Origin: Jackrogersella multiformis
Taxonomy: Eukaryota; Ascomycota; Sordariomycetes; Xylariales; Hypoxylaceae
Assembly (NCBI GenBank): GCA_902806575.1
Contig: CADCXD010000009.1
Coordinates: forward strand, 1,364,001-1,428,000
Length of the DNA stretch: 64,000 bases
Direction of reading: 5' to 3'
The position numbers and the translations under genes were made by a program. The stretch's first letter is position 1. Every line of letters starts with the position of its first letter. Under the pieces are notes generated by a model. It worked only from the letters and a program-made list of their open reading frames with translations, ran no database searches and was not told the DNA's origin. Positions 10,573-22,400 of this stretch are shown one piece after another.

Positions 10573-12248
10573 ATTGATGGCAGTTTTCGGAGCCTCCCTC
10601 GAGATGTGCGGGTGTGGGCGTGAATGCGAATGTGGAGGGTGGGACCAAATAAAGTATTGGTTGAGATGTTGTAGGTATGATGTTGCAGTAAAAGAGCTCT
10701 GATAAAAAAAAAGATATCGTCAAGGTTCCAAGGTCGCCCAGGTAGTTTCCAGATTGGATGCACCGTAAGCGGATTAATAGATAACCCGGGAGGTAACCCA
10801 ATCAAATCAGTTATTTTAGGTACGTACCTATCTAGCCTTACCTCACCTGGGCAGGTAGGTAGATACCTAGGTACATCAATGCCAAAACAACGGCAGAACC
10901 CCAACTTAAAATGATGATTAGTACCGTACTTCGTACCGTTGTTTTGTACGTAATAATCAGGGGTACCGGTACCTTGAACTAAAAAGATGCATTAGGTAGG
11001 TACCTAGGTAATTACAATAAGGATTGCCTATGTAGGAAGCAATTGAAAAAGTTTTTCCTTTTTCCTGATAATAATGTATAATCATATTACCTAAGGAGGA
11101 TGCATATTTTTAATCATTGCTAACTCATCGAATTCGTATTGGCATTCTTCTATTAAAGGCAGGTAGAAAGTTACCTCCGTTTAGTACCTAGTTAATAGGC
11201 AATAGCACGATATCTAGGTACTTCGATACGGCAAACTCGTGTTCGTCGCTTACGGAATTGCGGGGAATGCTGCCCAGGCCCAAGCTTTAATTCGCGTTAG
11301 GTCCCCGCATATAAAGTGTGTACCTAGGTGTAGACGAGGCTTGTACGAAGTACCTAGGCTTGTAGCGAATTACATTCATCAAATGAGGCTACTAGTGCTA
11401 CCTGGTGCTACCTAGTTGATCCTGTCAGTGCCGTTTACAGCTGAAACCTTTTTTTTATTTCTTTATTTTACATTGTATTGACCTGGACAAGCGTAACAGG
11501 CTACCTAACAGCCCCCAGATACAAAACCCCTGCGCTAATCCGCCAAACTGGATCAGGCCACTGTAGCATCTAAAAAGATTAGGCGGAACAACCTTGGAAC
11601 CATGCAACTAACTGAGTTTTGGTGATCGCTGGTTGGTGCAACGAGAAGACGAGAACTTTGGAAACAGCAACGGACAGCAGAAGCTCAAAATAAAATAATA
11701 AAATAATTTCTGACGCCGTATTCACCATTTCACCATTTCACTCTCACCATTGCTATTCTCACCATTCCATTCCATTCCCATTCCTATCGTCCACCCCTTT
11801 TAAACCCCCTTACACCTCTCAGCCTCTCCAAACCTCTATTTCGCTTCATTGTGTCCAAAGGGGGGAACACTCAATTCCAATTCTTAATTATCCCATCTCT
11901 TTGAATGGGGCTTTCATTGTCACTGTCCTATTGCCTTCTTGTAATGATACATTCTACTTCTTGACGTTCGTTCATTAATCAAACTACCCTACCTACCTAC
12001 ATAGATAGGTAGGTACCCTATTATCCACTTGATTTTCCTTCTCCGGGGTCATACATGTGTGCGGCATAGCGTACCTAGTGTAGAGTTCAATCTCAGCTGA
12101 AGCACTTCCGAAATCCGAAAATAGAGGCCACGAATACCTCTTTTTTATTCTTCTCCTTTTTACCTTTTACTTTCTACCACTTCATCCGTTCTATCTAGCC
12201 GGTTTCGATAACAGCTGGAGGTCTTTCTCCTGCATACACCGACCCAAT
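10573..12248. promoter_or_regulatory. Divergent promoter region of SF3A1 and PMT1
   Basis: 1.7 kb between divergent start codons. It has exact TACCTAGGTA copies at 10864-10873 and 11001-11010, near-copies at about 11321 and 11351, and on the PMT1 side a pyrimidine-rich tract with four CACCATT units (11723, 11731, 11745, 11760) followed by CATTCC repeats. CT-rich tracts before the start codon are common at fungal core promoters; no specific factor site is claimed. Confidence 0.5.
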
Positions 12249-15200
12249 ATGGCGAGGTCTAGTTCGGCAAAGCCGCCTCCCACAAAAGGCGGCTCCTTTA
12301 CAGCTCCGAAGTCTAAGAAACAAGTCAAGAAACATCACGATGACTATACCTCGGAGGGTGTCGAAGATAATGATATCTTCTTGCTACCCATATCCGACTA
12401 CCAGGTTATGTTGGCCATGACTATTGTCGGAGCCATTGTGCGACTATTCCGCATCTACCAGCCCTCGAGCGTCGTCTTTGACGAAGTCCAGTAGGTTTCC
12501 TTGCTCGGCCTCAACTGCAGCTCTCGAGATTCACCATTCTCACCATACTAATACTGTGTTTCTTTCATAGTTTCGGTGGCTTTGCGACCAAGTATATCAA
12601 GGGCAAATTCTTCATGGACGTCCACCCGCCGTTAGCCAAGTTACTCATTACACTTTTTGGATGGCTCGCCGGTTTCAATGGCGACTTTGACTTCAAGGAG
12701 ATTGGTAAAGACTACTTGGAGCCGGGTGTTCCATACGTCGCCATGCGATTGTTCCCGGCCATCTGTGGTATTTTCTTGGTTCCTACTGTCTTTTTGACTC
12801 TTAAGGCTGCTGGTTGTCGTACTGCCACGTCCGCTCTCGGTGCCGCCTTCATCATCTTTGGTAACCTCCCCCGATAAAATGTGCGCTTAATGCCAAACAC
12901 ATGCTTATACATATACAACAGAGAACGGTCTTCTTACCCAAGCACGCCTGATCCTCCTCGATTCCCCACTCGTTGCCGCGACTGCATTTACTGCCCTCGC
13001 CTTCACCTCCTTTACCAACCAGCACGAACAAGGTCCCTCCAAGGCATTCGATGCGAGCTGGTGGTTCTGGCTTGCCATGACTGGCCTGGGAATGGGAATC
13101 ACCGTCAGCATCAAATGGGTCGGCCTTTTCACAATTGCCTGGGTTGGATCTTTGACTCTTGTACAACTGTGGGTGTTGCTTGGCGACACTAAAACTGTCA
13201 CCATGCGCATCTTCGCGAAGCATTTTATGGCCCGTGCCTTCTGCTTGATCATCGTTCCCATTACCTTCTACATGGCTATGTTTGCTATCCACTTCCTCTG
13301 CTTGGTAAACCCTGGCGAGGGAGATGGATTCATGAGCTCTGAGTTCCAGGCTACACTGAATAACAAGGGTATGCAAGATGTGCCCGTCGATGTTGCTTTT
13401 GGCAGCCGTGTTGCTATCCGACATGTCAATACTCAAGGAGGTTACCTCCATTCTCATCCCCTGATGTACCCCACTGGTAGCCAGCAGCAGCAAATCACCC
13501 TCTATCCCCACAAGGATGACAACAACTTGTTCTTGTTCGAGAACCAGACTCAGCCGTTGGATGCTAACGGTGAGTTCATCAACGGAACCGACGCTTGGGA
13601 CAACTTGAAGAATATCACAGAGAACTACATTAAGGATGGAGATGTAATCCGATTATATCACATTGCTACTCACCGCCGTCTTCACTCCCACGATGTTCGG
13701 CCACCTGTCAGCGAGGCCGAGTGGCAAAACGAAGTATCTGCCTATGGATACGAAGGATTTACTGGTGACGCCAACGATTTATTCCGTGTCGAAATCGCCA
13801 AGAAGCAATCCCTTGGATCTGTTGCCAAAGACCGACTTCGTACTATCCAGAGCAAGTTCAGGCTCGTTCATGTCATGACCGGTTGTGTACTCTTCTCTCA
13901 CAAGGTCAAGCTGCCGGATTGGGCTTCCGAACAGCAAGAAGTCACTTGCGCAAAGGGTGGTACTCTTCCCAACAGCTTATGGTACATCGAATCCAACGCG
14001 CATCCGCTACTGTCCAGTGATGCCGAAAAGGTCAACTATGTTAACCCCGGTTTCTTTGGCAAGTTCTGGGAACTGCAGAAGGTCATGTGGAGGACGAATG
14101 CAGGCTTGGTTGAGTCTCACGCCTGGGACTCCCGTCCGGAATCTTGGCCAATCCTTCGTCGTGGTATCAACTTTTGGGGCAAAGAGCACCGCCAGATCTA
14201 CCTGATGGGTAACCCCATTATCTGGTACACCTCGACTCTTGCCGTTGCGATATATGTTCTCTTCAAAGGCATTGCGGTTCTTCGATGGCAGCGCAGCTGC
14301 AACGATTACTCGAATACCACCTTCAAGCGTTTCGATTACGAGATCGGAACTTTGGTACTCGGATGGGCTTTCCACTACTTCCCCTTCTTCCTGATGCAGC
14401 GTCAGCTCTTTTTACATCATTATTTCCCAGCATTGATCTTCGCCATCATGGCTTTTTGCCAGATTTACGATTTCGCGACTGCTCGAGTTCAAGTTCCAGG
14501 CGTTAGGGAAAACCCCATCGTCAACAAGGCCGGTGTGGTTGCTCTCTTAGGTATTTCTGCCGTCGTCTTTGCCCTTTATTCGCCTCTCGCGTACGGAAAC
14601 GCCTGGACGAAGAACGAATGCAGTCGCGTAAAGCTATTCGGCACCTGGGATTGGGATTGCAATACTTTCTTAGAGAGCGTAAGTGTCCCTCCTCAAGGCC
14701 TGCCATCAAGAGGGCGAGGTTAAAGCCGGGTGACTCTCGTATGTTACTGTCTCCTATCTGAACTAATAGATACGGATATGAAACGCACGTGAAAGGGTTT
14801 ACCTATTATCAAATGGATGGAACGCTAATACAGATCTCTTATATAGTACGATGCATACTCAGGACTCGGTGCTGCTCCGAGCCAAATCTCTCAGACTCCC
14901 CCAGTTGCAGTAGAGAACAAGCAGCCACCAGCTCAGCCGGCAGCCGAAAATGTCCAGGACTCCCCAAAGGCAGGGATCTCGGGGGCGCCGGTGTTCGAGC
15001 CTCAGGGTCAAAAGGTGATCGGACGGGAGGAGCGAGTCGAATACCGAGACCAGGACGGCAACCTCCTCAACGAAGAACAGGTGAAGGCGCTCGAAGGCAA
15101 AGTCGAATTCAAAACCAAGTACGAAACGAGAACGCGAGTAATCGACGCCAACGGCAACGAAGTCGAAGTGCCAGTAGAAGAGCTAGCCGCCGCGGGCGTG

Positions 15201-15362
15201 GCACCGCCGCATCCTGATGTCGAAGGGGCTAATCAGGAGACTAAGAAGTTGGTCCAAGATGACCCCATCCCCCAGGAAGCGTCATCGAGTAAAGACGGCG
15301 AGAAGGAAGCCGAGAGGTCTGTTCCCAAGCCAGCCAGTGAGGGCAACGAGGCAACAGTTTAG
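12249..15362 (+). CDS. pmt1: Protein O-mannosyltransferase, PMT1 family
   Basis: ER membrane enzyme that transfers mannose from dolichyl-phosphate mannose to Ser/Thr of secretory proteins; PMT1-family members usually act with a PMT2-family partner. Four exons: 12249-12490, 12571-12860, 12922-14678 and 14847-15362, all in phase, giving 934 aa. D78-E79 in SVVFDEVHFGGF form the catalytic acidic pair of the first lumenal loop, followed by FFMDVHPPLAKLL. Multiple transmembrane segments flank a central MIR domain with the GGYLHSHPLMYP, HRRLHSHD and GCVLFSHKVKLP repeats. N-glycosylation sequons occur at NQT, NGT and NIT. The acidic C-terminal extension after the last membrane helix (DQDGNLLNEEQVKALEG) resembles the Pmt1 tail rather than Pmt2 or Pmt4, which is why I choose this subfamily. 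The last intron (14679-14846, 168 nt) is long for this gene. Confidence 0.92.
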
Positions 15363-16046
15363 ACAGCCCAGCCATCGCTCAAACCTCTAACTTGACATCA
15401 CGCATCATCGCGTCACCAAATCCTGACAAAGAAGATATCTACGGGTGGTTCTTTCCAAATACAAAGCATCTGGCTGGTCGGACGGCGTGTCCGGGTTCAT
15501 GTATACCACCATTACTAATGAAAATCATGGAGGGGGGGAAAAAACTTGGGGTATGTGGAATGCAAACAAGTGAAAAATAGAGGGGACCTTGGCGTGATGG
15601 TCTCGCGAAGACAAACCTATGTCAGTTACACCTGCTAATCGCAGCCTATTTTCTTTAATTTAAAATTTACACTATGCATGTGTGCTGTCAATTGGACGAT
15701 TGTCTTCTTGATACTAGATCGATACGAACATTACTCCTTGAGATCGTTGAATGACTGGTACTATATCTCTCCGATTGCAACGGCGCACTTTCGACGGGCC
15801 GAAACTCCACCGTGCTACAGGCGCGGGTTAAAGCCTTGGAGCTCGGGTCCTTAACCGCAGCATATTGAGCCTGGGCAACCAGATGTATGCAGTACGTATG
15901 CTCCGGTTATCCATCAACAAGTCTATTGACTTGCGCAAAGTATTTATTGTCGATACAGAGAGGACTCGGGAGACAGCGTCGTAAATGCTATAAACTTGTA
16001 CAAATATAATTTGACTAATTTAAAAAGATCTAGATTCTACTCTACA
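15363..16046. other. Intergenic region between PMT1 and the GFA-domain gene
   Basis: PMT1 3' flank and promoter of the next gene on the same strand. An in-frame upstream ATG at 15996 would add a short Lys/Arg-containing leader to the next protein. Nothing else is recognisable. Confidence 0.5.
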
Positions 16047-17375
16047 ATGTCTTCAAACGTCTCCGACGTCTTGATCGCTTGCCTGTGCAGCGCCGCAAAC
16101 CAGACAGCGGTCCTGCGTTTCCCAGACTCGCAGGCTACGCCAGGACCGCTGGATATCGGCCTCTGCCATTGCTACGCGTGCCGCCATGTTAGCGGCCTCC
16201 TGTGCGTCTCGTACGTCCCTATCCGACCCCCGCGGTCCCTCGACGGCCTCGCGGCTTACTTGGACAAGATTGCGCGGGTCCGGCGTTATTTCTGCGGTAC
16301 TTGTGGCTGCCATGTCTTCCAGCACGAGCTGGGCTCTGCCGGTGGTGGTGAGGGTGTTGGTGGAGTGTGGGCTGTGGCTACGGGTACTATCCTCGGAAGA
16401 GCTGGAGCTGATGGGGAACCGACGGGAGCGAGCGAGTCGAGTGAGGAACCTCTCCTGAGGTGTGTCAGACATGTCGGTACCGCTAGCACCGTGGACGGCG
16501 GATTGTCCCCGTTTATAGAGCCCGTCGAGGAGCCGCGCGGGCTAGAGGTATACGAACACGGGGGCGCAGCTGTACAACCTTCTTCCTCCTCTCTTTCTTC
16601 AACCAACCCAGCCAAAGAAGGAGAGGACAGAAACGACCACAAAGACGAGGACAAAGACGAAGAAACCAGAGACGTGCTCCACGCGCACTGCCACTGCAAG
16701 ACAGTCCGCTTCCGCATCACGCGCCCCGACGCCTCGAGCTGGGCCCCGCACTCCGGCTTCCCGGACATGACGGTCCCGTCCGCCACCACGCCGCGCGACG
16801 AAGCCGCCAACCCGCGGGACGAGAAGTGGTGGCTGCGCCCCGCGGGCGACCCGAACCCAACCCGGTACCTGGCGGGGGCCTGCGCCTGCCGCTCATGCCG
16901 CCTGGCGTCCGGCTTCGAGATCCAGCCGTGGGCGTTCGTGCCGCGGAGCAACATCTTCTTCTTCCTCCCTCGTGCTTCTTCGTCTCCATCTTCGTCTTCA
17001 CCTTCTGCCGTGGCTACCGAGGCTACTGCGACTCCATCGCGCGACGCTCTCATCCCCCTCGACTTCGCCGCCCTCCCGAAAGGCACCCTCCGGAGCTACG
17101 AGAGCTCCCCGGGGGTCTGGCGCGAGTTCTGCCCGCGCTGCGGCGCCACGGCCTTCTGGCACGACCGCTGGCGGCCGGGCGTCATCGACGTGAGCGCCGG
17201 GCTGCTGGACGCGCCGGAGGGGGCGCGCGCGGAGGCGTGGCTGGACTGGGTGTGTGGCAGGGTGAGTTTCGCGGAGGATGCGGATAACGGACGGGCTGGG
17301 GAGGCGGCGTCCTGGGCGAGGGATCTTGTGGAGAGCTTGACGGAAGGAATGAGGAGGTGGGAGGTGGGAGGATAG
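16047..17375 (+). CDS. Tandem GFA (Mss4-like, CENP-V/GFA) domain protein
   Basis: Predicted zinc-binding protein with two glutathione-dependent formaldehyde-activating-enzyme (GFA) folds; the substrate is unknown, and many fungal GFA proteins lack a proven reaction. Single exon, 442 aa from ATG 16047. Domain 1 (about residues 8-140) has the Cys sets CLC, CHCYAC and CGTCGC; domain 2 (about 215-400) has HCHC, CACRSC and FCPRCG. Between them is a Ser-rich then Asp/Lys/Glu-rich linker. The second half has very high GC and G/C-ended codons. The in-frame ATG at 15996 adds 17 residues (MYKYNLTNLKRSRFYST) that look somewhat like a mitochondrial leader, so the true start is uncertain. It is the last gene before a gene-poor stretch. 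Confidence 0.8.
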   Translation: MSSNVSDVLIACLCSAANQTAVLRFPDSQATPGPLDIGLCHCYACRHVSGLLCVSYVPIRPPRSLDGLAAYLDKIARVRRYFCGTCGCHVFQHELGSAGGGEGVGGVWAVATGTILGRAGADGEPTGASESSEEPLLRCVRHVGTASTVDGGLSPFIEPVEEPRGLEVYEHGGAAVQPSSSSLSSTNPAKEGEDRNDHKDEDKDEETRDVLHAHCHCKTVRFRITRPDASSWAPHSGFPDMTVPSATTPRDEAANPRDEKWWLRPAGDPNPTRYLAGACACRSCRLASGFEIQPWAFVPRSNIFFFLPRASSSPSSSSPSAVATEATATPSRDALIPLDFAALPKGTLRSYESSPGVWREFCPRCGATAFWHDRWRPGVIDVSAGLLDAPEGARAEAWLDWVCGRVSFAEDADNGRAGEAASWARDLVESLTEGMRRWEVGG

Positions 17376-18121
17376 AGGGGCGGAGGAAGGTTGAGGGAAG
17401 GGCTGGTGTTTGGGTGGGAGGGGTTCAGGGACTATTTGCGTCTTTCGTCTATGGGAAGGATGAGGTTGGGTTCGTCTGTCTCGGGTATTCTATTTGAACA
17501 TGGCTGCTTATTTGTTTATCAACCATGGTATTTATTCACATCCTGCGGTAATATGTATAAAGGTAAATACTGAACTAAATCCTTACCAGGAAATCACTCG
17601 AGTTTGTACGGCATAATGCATGATTTTTGTCGCTGTCTCTATTATGATGATATCTACGAGTTTAAAGCATAGTGTCCTCTTCTTGTGTCGTAACTAGGTC
17701 AGCAGGATAAGCATCAGAAGCCCAGGCCCGAACTCTGTCGACACCCTGTCGATATCAAGAAAAAACGAAGCATAAGTTCCTATAGCTTTAGACATGGCCT
17801 ACTTGAAGATATATTTCCAGCTTTGAGTTTCCTCTCACCACCGTCATCTTGAATATTTTACGACCCAGTTAGGATGAGTACTGTATTTTCCGATACCGGC
17901 AGGTGTACCACTAATACGAACGATTTGAATGGCTCATATTAATGTCTATCGGGGTCATTAGTTGGTCCACACAAAAATAATTTACAACAGCTAGATCCAC
18001 ACTAGGCAGCTATAGCCGCCCTACTATAGCCTCCGAAGGACCGGCAAGCCAACAAACAGCCTCATCGCCTAGGTTAGGCAACTCCACCAAGTGGACACCG
18101 AAGGAAATAAAAAAAGAAGGC
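17376..18121. other. 3' flank of the GFA gene, no gene seen
   Basis: I see only short ORFs without features, and the sequence becomes more AT-rich toward the tRNA gene. Confidence 0.5.
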
Positions 18122-18260
18122 GGGCTCAACCGGGATTTGAACCCGGGACCACTCACAGGATCTCATTCTCTGAGATTGGATTGTTCTCTTGCCTCCGTCT
18201 CGTTGGAGATCGGATTCAACTTGACCCGAAGCGAGTATCCTACCACTAGACCATTGAGCC
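18122..18260 (-). tRNA. tRNA-Pro(CGG) with a 67-nt intron
   Basis: On the minus strand the 5' exon (18260-18225) begins GGCTCAA, contains the GTCTAGTGGTAGGAT A-box arm and the anticodon arm CTCGC-TTCGGG with anticodon CGG. The intron (18224-18158) follows base 37, the canonical eukaryotic position. The 3' exon (18157-18122) restores the anticodon stem with GTGAG, gives a perfect T arm (CCGGG-TTCAAAT-CCCGG) and closes the acceptor stem with TTGAGCC plus discriminator C. The mature length is 72 nt. The intron contains CCG in ATCCGATC, able to pair with the anticodon as in normal pre-tRNA. All stems are intact, so it is probably functional. Confidence 0.93.
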
Positions 18261-19391
18261 TGCTTTTGTTGTTGTTCGACTGGATGGACGGCCGATGGAT
18301 TTGCTACCCGCATATGATGCCCCATGAATGTGGTGCAAATTTACAACGGCATCGTGTGCGTCTCACTGGAGGACGGGGGAAAGCATGCCAACAGAGATCG
18401 GTTAAACTCTAGCCAATACTATGCCAATAAAAAAATAGACTACCCATCGAAAACATTAGCTAAAGTCATTTTCTCCGCTAAAAAAAGACTCACAAGAGAT
18501 AGGCTTGGGGTGGTCCACTCGCGAGTCTATTGCGTATGGGATGGTATGTCCCTATTTACATCGTTATAGTAGTAAGAATAACTTGGGTATATATACGTGT
18601 CTCTTTTTACAAGTCGTTATTAGTCAATTGAAGTTGATTACTTTAGCTTTTGAACCTTAGGTACGCACAACTCAATGCCTACATACCTAACCTAGGCACC
18701 CAGGTAGATACTCGGGACTATGTCTATATCCAAGCCTTCGAGGTTACTACTCACTACACCTACCATTAACCAACTACTCGTAGGGTATAATTAACATCTA
18801 CGCTGGATAAGAGGGCATGAGAGCCTCTGACCGTGGTGTATCTTAAAGGGAATCATTAACCAGACCATTGTCATAGCCCCTTATAATCTCCAAAACATAT
18901 GCAGAAATAGCTGACGTTTAATATCATCGACTTATTAATATAGTATATTTCCCAATAACTTTGAATTAGATATAGAGTAAATCTCTCAAATTAAAACGTT
19001 ATCTGGTTAACGGGTTAAGTTGTGCGCAGCTCAATTGCTATGTCGAACCATGCAGTTGTCATTATAACAGCTCAGCTAGACCTCGCAAGTTAGTTTAGTT
19101 TGACTTTTCTCGTTACCATCTACCTAACCATCATACGCAAAGCGTCCTTTCAAGCTTTTAAAAGTTGACTGAAATTGGCAAGAAGAATATGACTATCATT
19201 GGAGTTGTAGCCCTAGAGTTGGTAAAGATGTCCCCGAAACGGCCGCTTGTTAACTTGTCGGCCTCCCGCAAGATTTGTCGGAGGCGCTCGCTCATAATCG
19301 TTTTCGGAAAGCAAAAGTCTTGCTAGCGATTAAATACCAAGACTTCCTGCCGCAAGTCAAGGCTTTTCTGGGCCCCAAAAAGAATGATCCG
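18261..19391. other. Intergenic region between the two tRNA loci
   Basis: AT-rich, with no ORF worth calling and one imperfect CCTAGG motif near 18693. I see nothing else. Confidence 0.5.
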
Positions 19392-19462
19392 TGATCCTAG
19401 AGACTTGAACTCTCACCTCCACATTATCAGTAGGATGCTTTAATAAACTGAGCTATGGGACC
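19392..19462 (-). pseudogene. Degenerate tRNA-Ile-like sequence (anticodon GAT)
   Basis: The minus strand folds as a 71-nt tRNA shape: acceptor GGTCCCA against TAGGATC with one C-A mismatch, D arm GCTC...AAGC with one mismatch, anticodon loop CTGATAA (GAT, Ile) on a stem with a C-T mismatch, T arm GAGAG-TTCAAGT-CTCTA with one mismatch, and discriminator A. The invariant GG of the D loop is replaced by TA. Fungal cytosolic isoleucine tRNAs normally carry AAT (read as inosine), so GAT plus one defect in every stem suggests a decayed copy. An unusual organelle-derived insert is the alternative. Confidence 0.6.
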
Positions 19463-22400
19463 GACCAAAGACTGTTCGACTTGTTAATATGTCATTGAAA
19501 AGTCTAAACTATGAAAAAGGAAAGACGGCACCTAGGTATAGGGCTTTTTCATCAAACGGGCCGGGCATCGTGACATAGGTCGGCTCCATGACAGTGCGGA
19601 ATTAGAGTATCGGAATATGCAATCTAGAAGAGCTGAGAATCTCGGGATTTAACATGTCCATTAAGAACTACCTAGGTATTTAGAAATTAAAAATCCAATT
19701 GAGCCATGGGCACTTCATCATCCTTATAGGCAATCACAGTATGGTCCATGTTAATGTCCTTCTTCATCCGTCGCCTAAGCGGCGGTCAGTTCTCGTCTCT
19801 AATGCTCTTATAAATTACAAGCATGATCTTAATATAACTTCATAAGTATATTTATATTTTATATCTAAGCCAACTCACGTTAGAGAAGAGACAGATGGAG
19901 TCTAGTACTGCTTAATAAACTTCTGCGGCTCATACTAGAGAACATAAAAACCCTAACTGAAGGATGTTCATGAGTGTCAATTATTATTTTAGAGCTAATC
20001 AGATATAAGATTTTTAATACAGTAGTGAATTAATAAATAGCAGTGTGTTCTAGATAAAGAAAATGCCGTTTTGGCATTCTACCCCTTTTACCCCTTTTTG
20101 TGTCGCCATTACTAATCAGTGTAACCTAAACCCCCCTTTTGGCAAAACACCAAGGAATAAGAGATCTAATCGGTCTTGCTTGAGTGTAAAACTTCAGATT
20201 GCCCTTCAAGTCTTCTTTTGTATCACCTGCATAAATCCTCCGTGATATGAAACTACCTGATTACCCCTAGATACGTACATTACATCATGTTGTGACCATG
20301 CTCTAGTAAGATATCTGCTAACGAGCAAAGGCCTACAGAGGCGCCATTTTATAATCTTAGTAGATACGTAGCTGTATATTTTTTGATAGTGGCTTGGTGG
20401 GATATGACTACTGATTAATAGATTAATTTTGTTTTTGGAGGAGAAGGAGGGGGGCGGGGGCAGTTAAAGTCCTAAGAAAGCATTTCTGACGAAGCGTGGC
20501 TCTAGTTATGAGCTTCTTGTGTAAAGAGCACCCCCCTATATACAATTCTCTCTTGCTATGCCCCTTCTCCATACTACGCTGCTCAATATTATCTCCCTAC
20601 TGTCACTGTCTTATGTCGGAGTCAAGTAATTTCGATGAGATTCCTTCAACACCAATGGATAAGAAGTATTAATATACCTGGGGAATTAATTGGCTAATCA
20701 CGAAAGATACGGCATGCCCACGATGTTCAAATTATAAAAACCCAATTCTACCAAGCGTACATACTTACATAAGACCCGTACTCGGGGAAATGACCACGGC
20801 TTGACGTCAATCTCCTCCGCACCTACCCCGAGTCCACGCGCGTAGTTGTAGTCGCACCAACCCGACCTCCTAATGCCGTCGAGAAGGAGCCCCCGGGATG
20901 TCTCGGAAGGGACTCCTGAGCCGGGATGAATCGGACGTGCTCCGGGGCCCGGTATCACCCGAGCGCCACCGGGTCATCTCGGTACCGTCGAGGCGAGGAG
21001 GCGCAGGCAATGCTCACCGCATTCTCCCTACGAGCACCACGAGCCATCACGAGGGTTGAGAGTAAGGGGGCTCGCGCCCATACGTAAGCGTGACGCGCGA
21101 AGTTACCAAGATCCATCCCGACACTTCCCCTAGGGGCCCCTCAGCCCGTGCAAATTCCGGAAGGTCTCTGGTCTGCTGGCGAATCTCGGCACGCTTGTTC
21201 CGAGCTCTCGCCGTGCCATCTTGGGTATTTTTGTATTCTCGGGCACAACGCGAAGGATCCCGACGGCAAAACCCGCCCGCTGATTTTTCTTTGCGTCATA
21301 GGTACCTACTCATGCCCACATTCGTATCCCGTGATGATGCCCTTGCTCCCGCTCTGCCACCCAACGCCCGCCCCATCTCTATCTTCTAATCCCGCAAAGA
21401 GCCAGGCCTCAAGCACCAGACAAACCCAAGACGCCATCGTGGGCTCGGAGGAAACCGTCAAAGCCACGCCACGCCTCGCCAGCAAACCCAACCTGCACAT
21501 TTAGGCACATAGGCAGGCCGGCACCGCAACACCGACGAGGTTCAAACCCCCAAAACCCGCATTCGACTCCGAAGCAAACAATCCGCGTCCCGGGAGGAGA
21601 AGAAGCATCGCGACAGACGCAGGCCGGCCCAACGCCACGGAACAATAGCCAAGATCGAACAAGCTTTTCGCATGCAACAGTCGAGTGTAACGCGGCATGG
21701 AATGCAGCACTGCTACCTACGTAGTGCTATAGTGATATTTGCCGGTATATGAATCTGTGCCGTCCTGCTTGCTACGCCAGTGTGCGTGGGCGCATGTAAT
21801 GTAAGGTAATGCAAATGTACACACGTCGGTACTACATAGTATCGTATATGATGTATATATACCTTCCTACACAACCTACCTACCCTATGTAGGTGTGTAC
21901 CCACGAAGGTGGTGTCATGGTAACTCTGCATGAGGTGACATGGCAGGAGACGGACCAGAATCCAGACATGTGGTAAATAAGGGCCTCCAGAAACTAATAA
22001 AGCCCCGATGCGATCAGCTCGAAACGGAGAAGACGATATATCATGTCACACACCGACACAAACACACGCACGTACACAGCATGTCTCTCATGCCGCATGA
22101 CACCCGCCCTGCTTTTCGAGTAGAAGGAAGAAGGAAGAAGATTTCGAAAGGCTAATTGATTATTCTAGCGCAGCCCAATAATCTCAGGCCATTATGACTC
22201 GGTTGGTAAGGGAGGGTAAGGCGTAGATCCGGGTAACGTAAATGTCGGGTAGCGGGATGTTGTAATAGGGGGGGTTCCAACAACAAAGTCTCGAGGAAGT
22301 ATTGAAGACTTCGGCGGCACATCCCATCGACCTGGGTCGAGATTCGATACACGACACGGCAAAGGGGTCACACTCGCGATTACTTACTGAGTCGCTCGCT

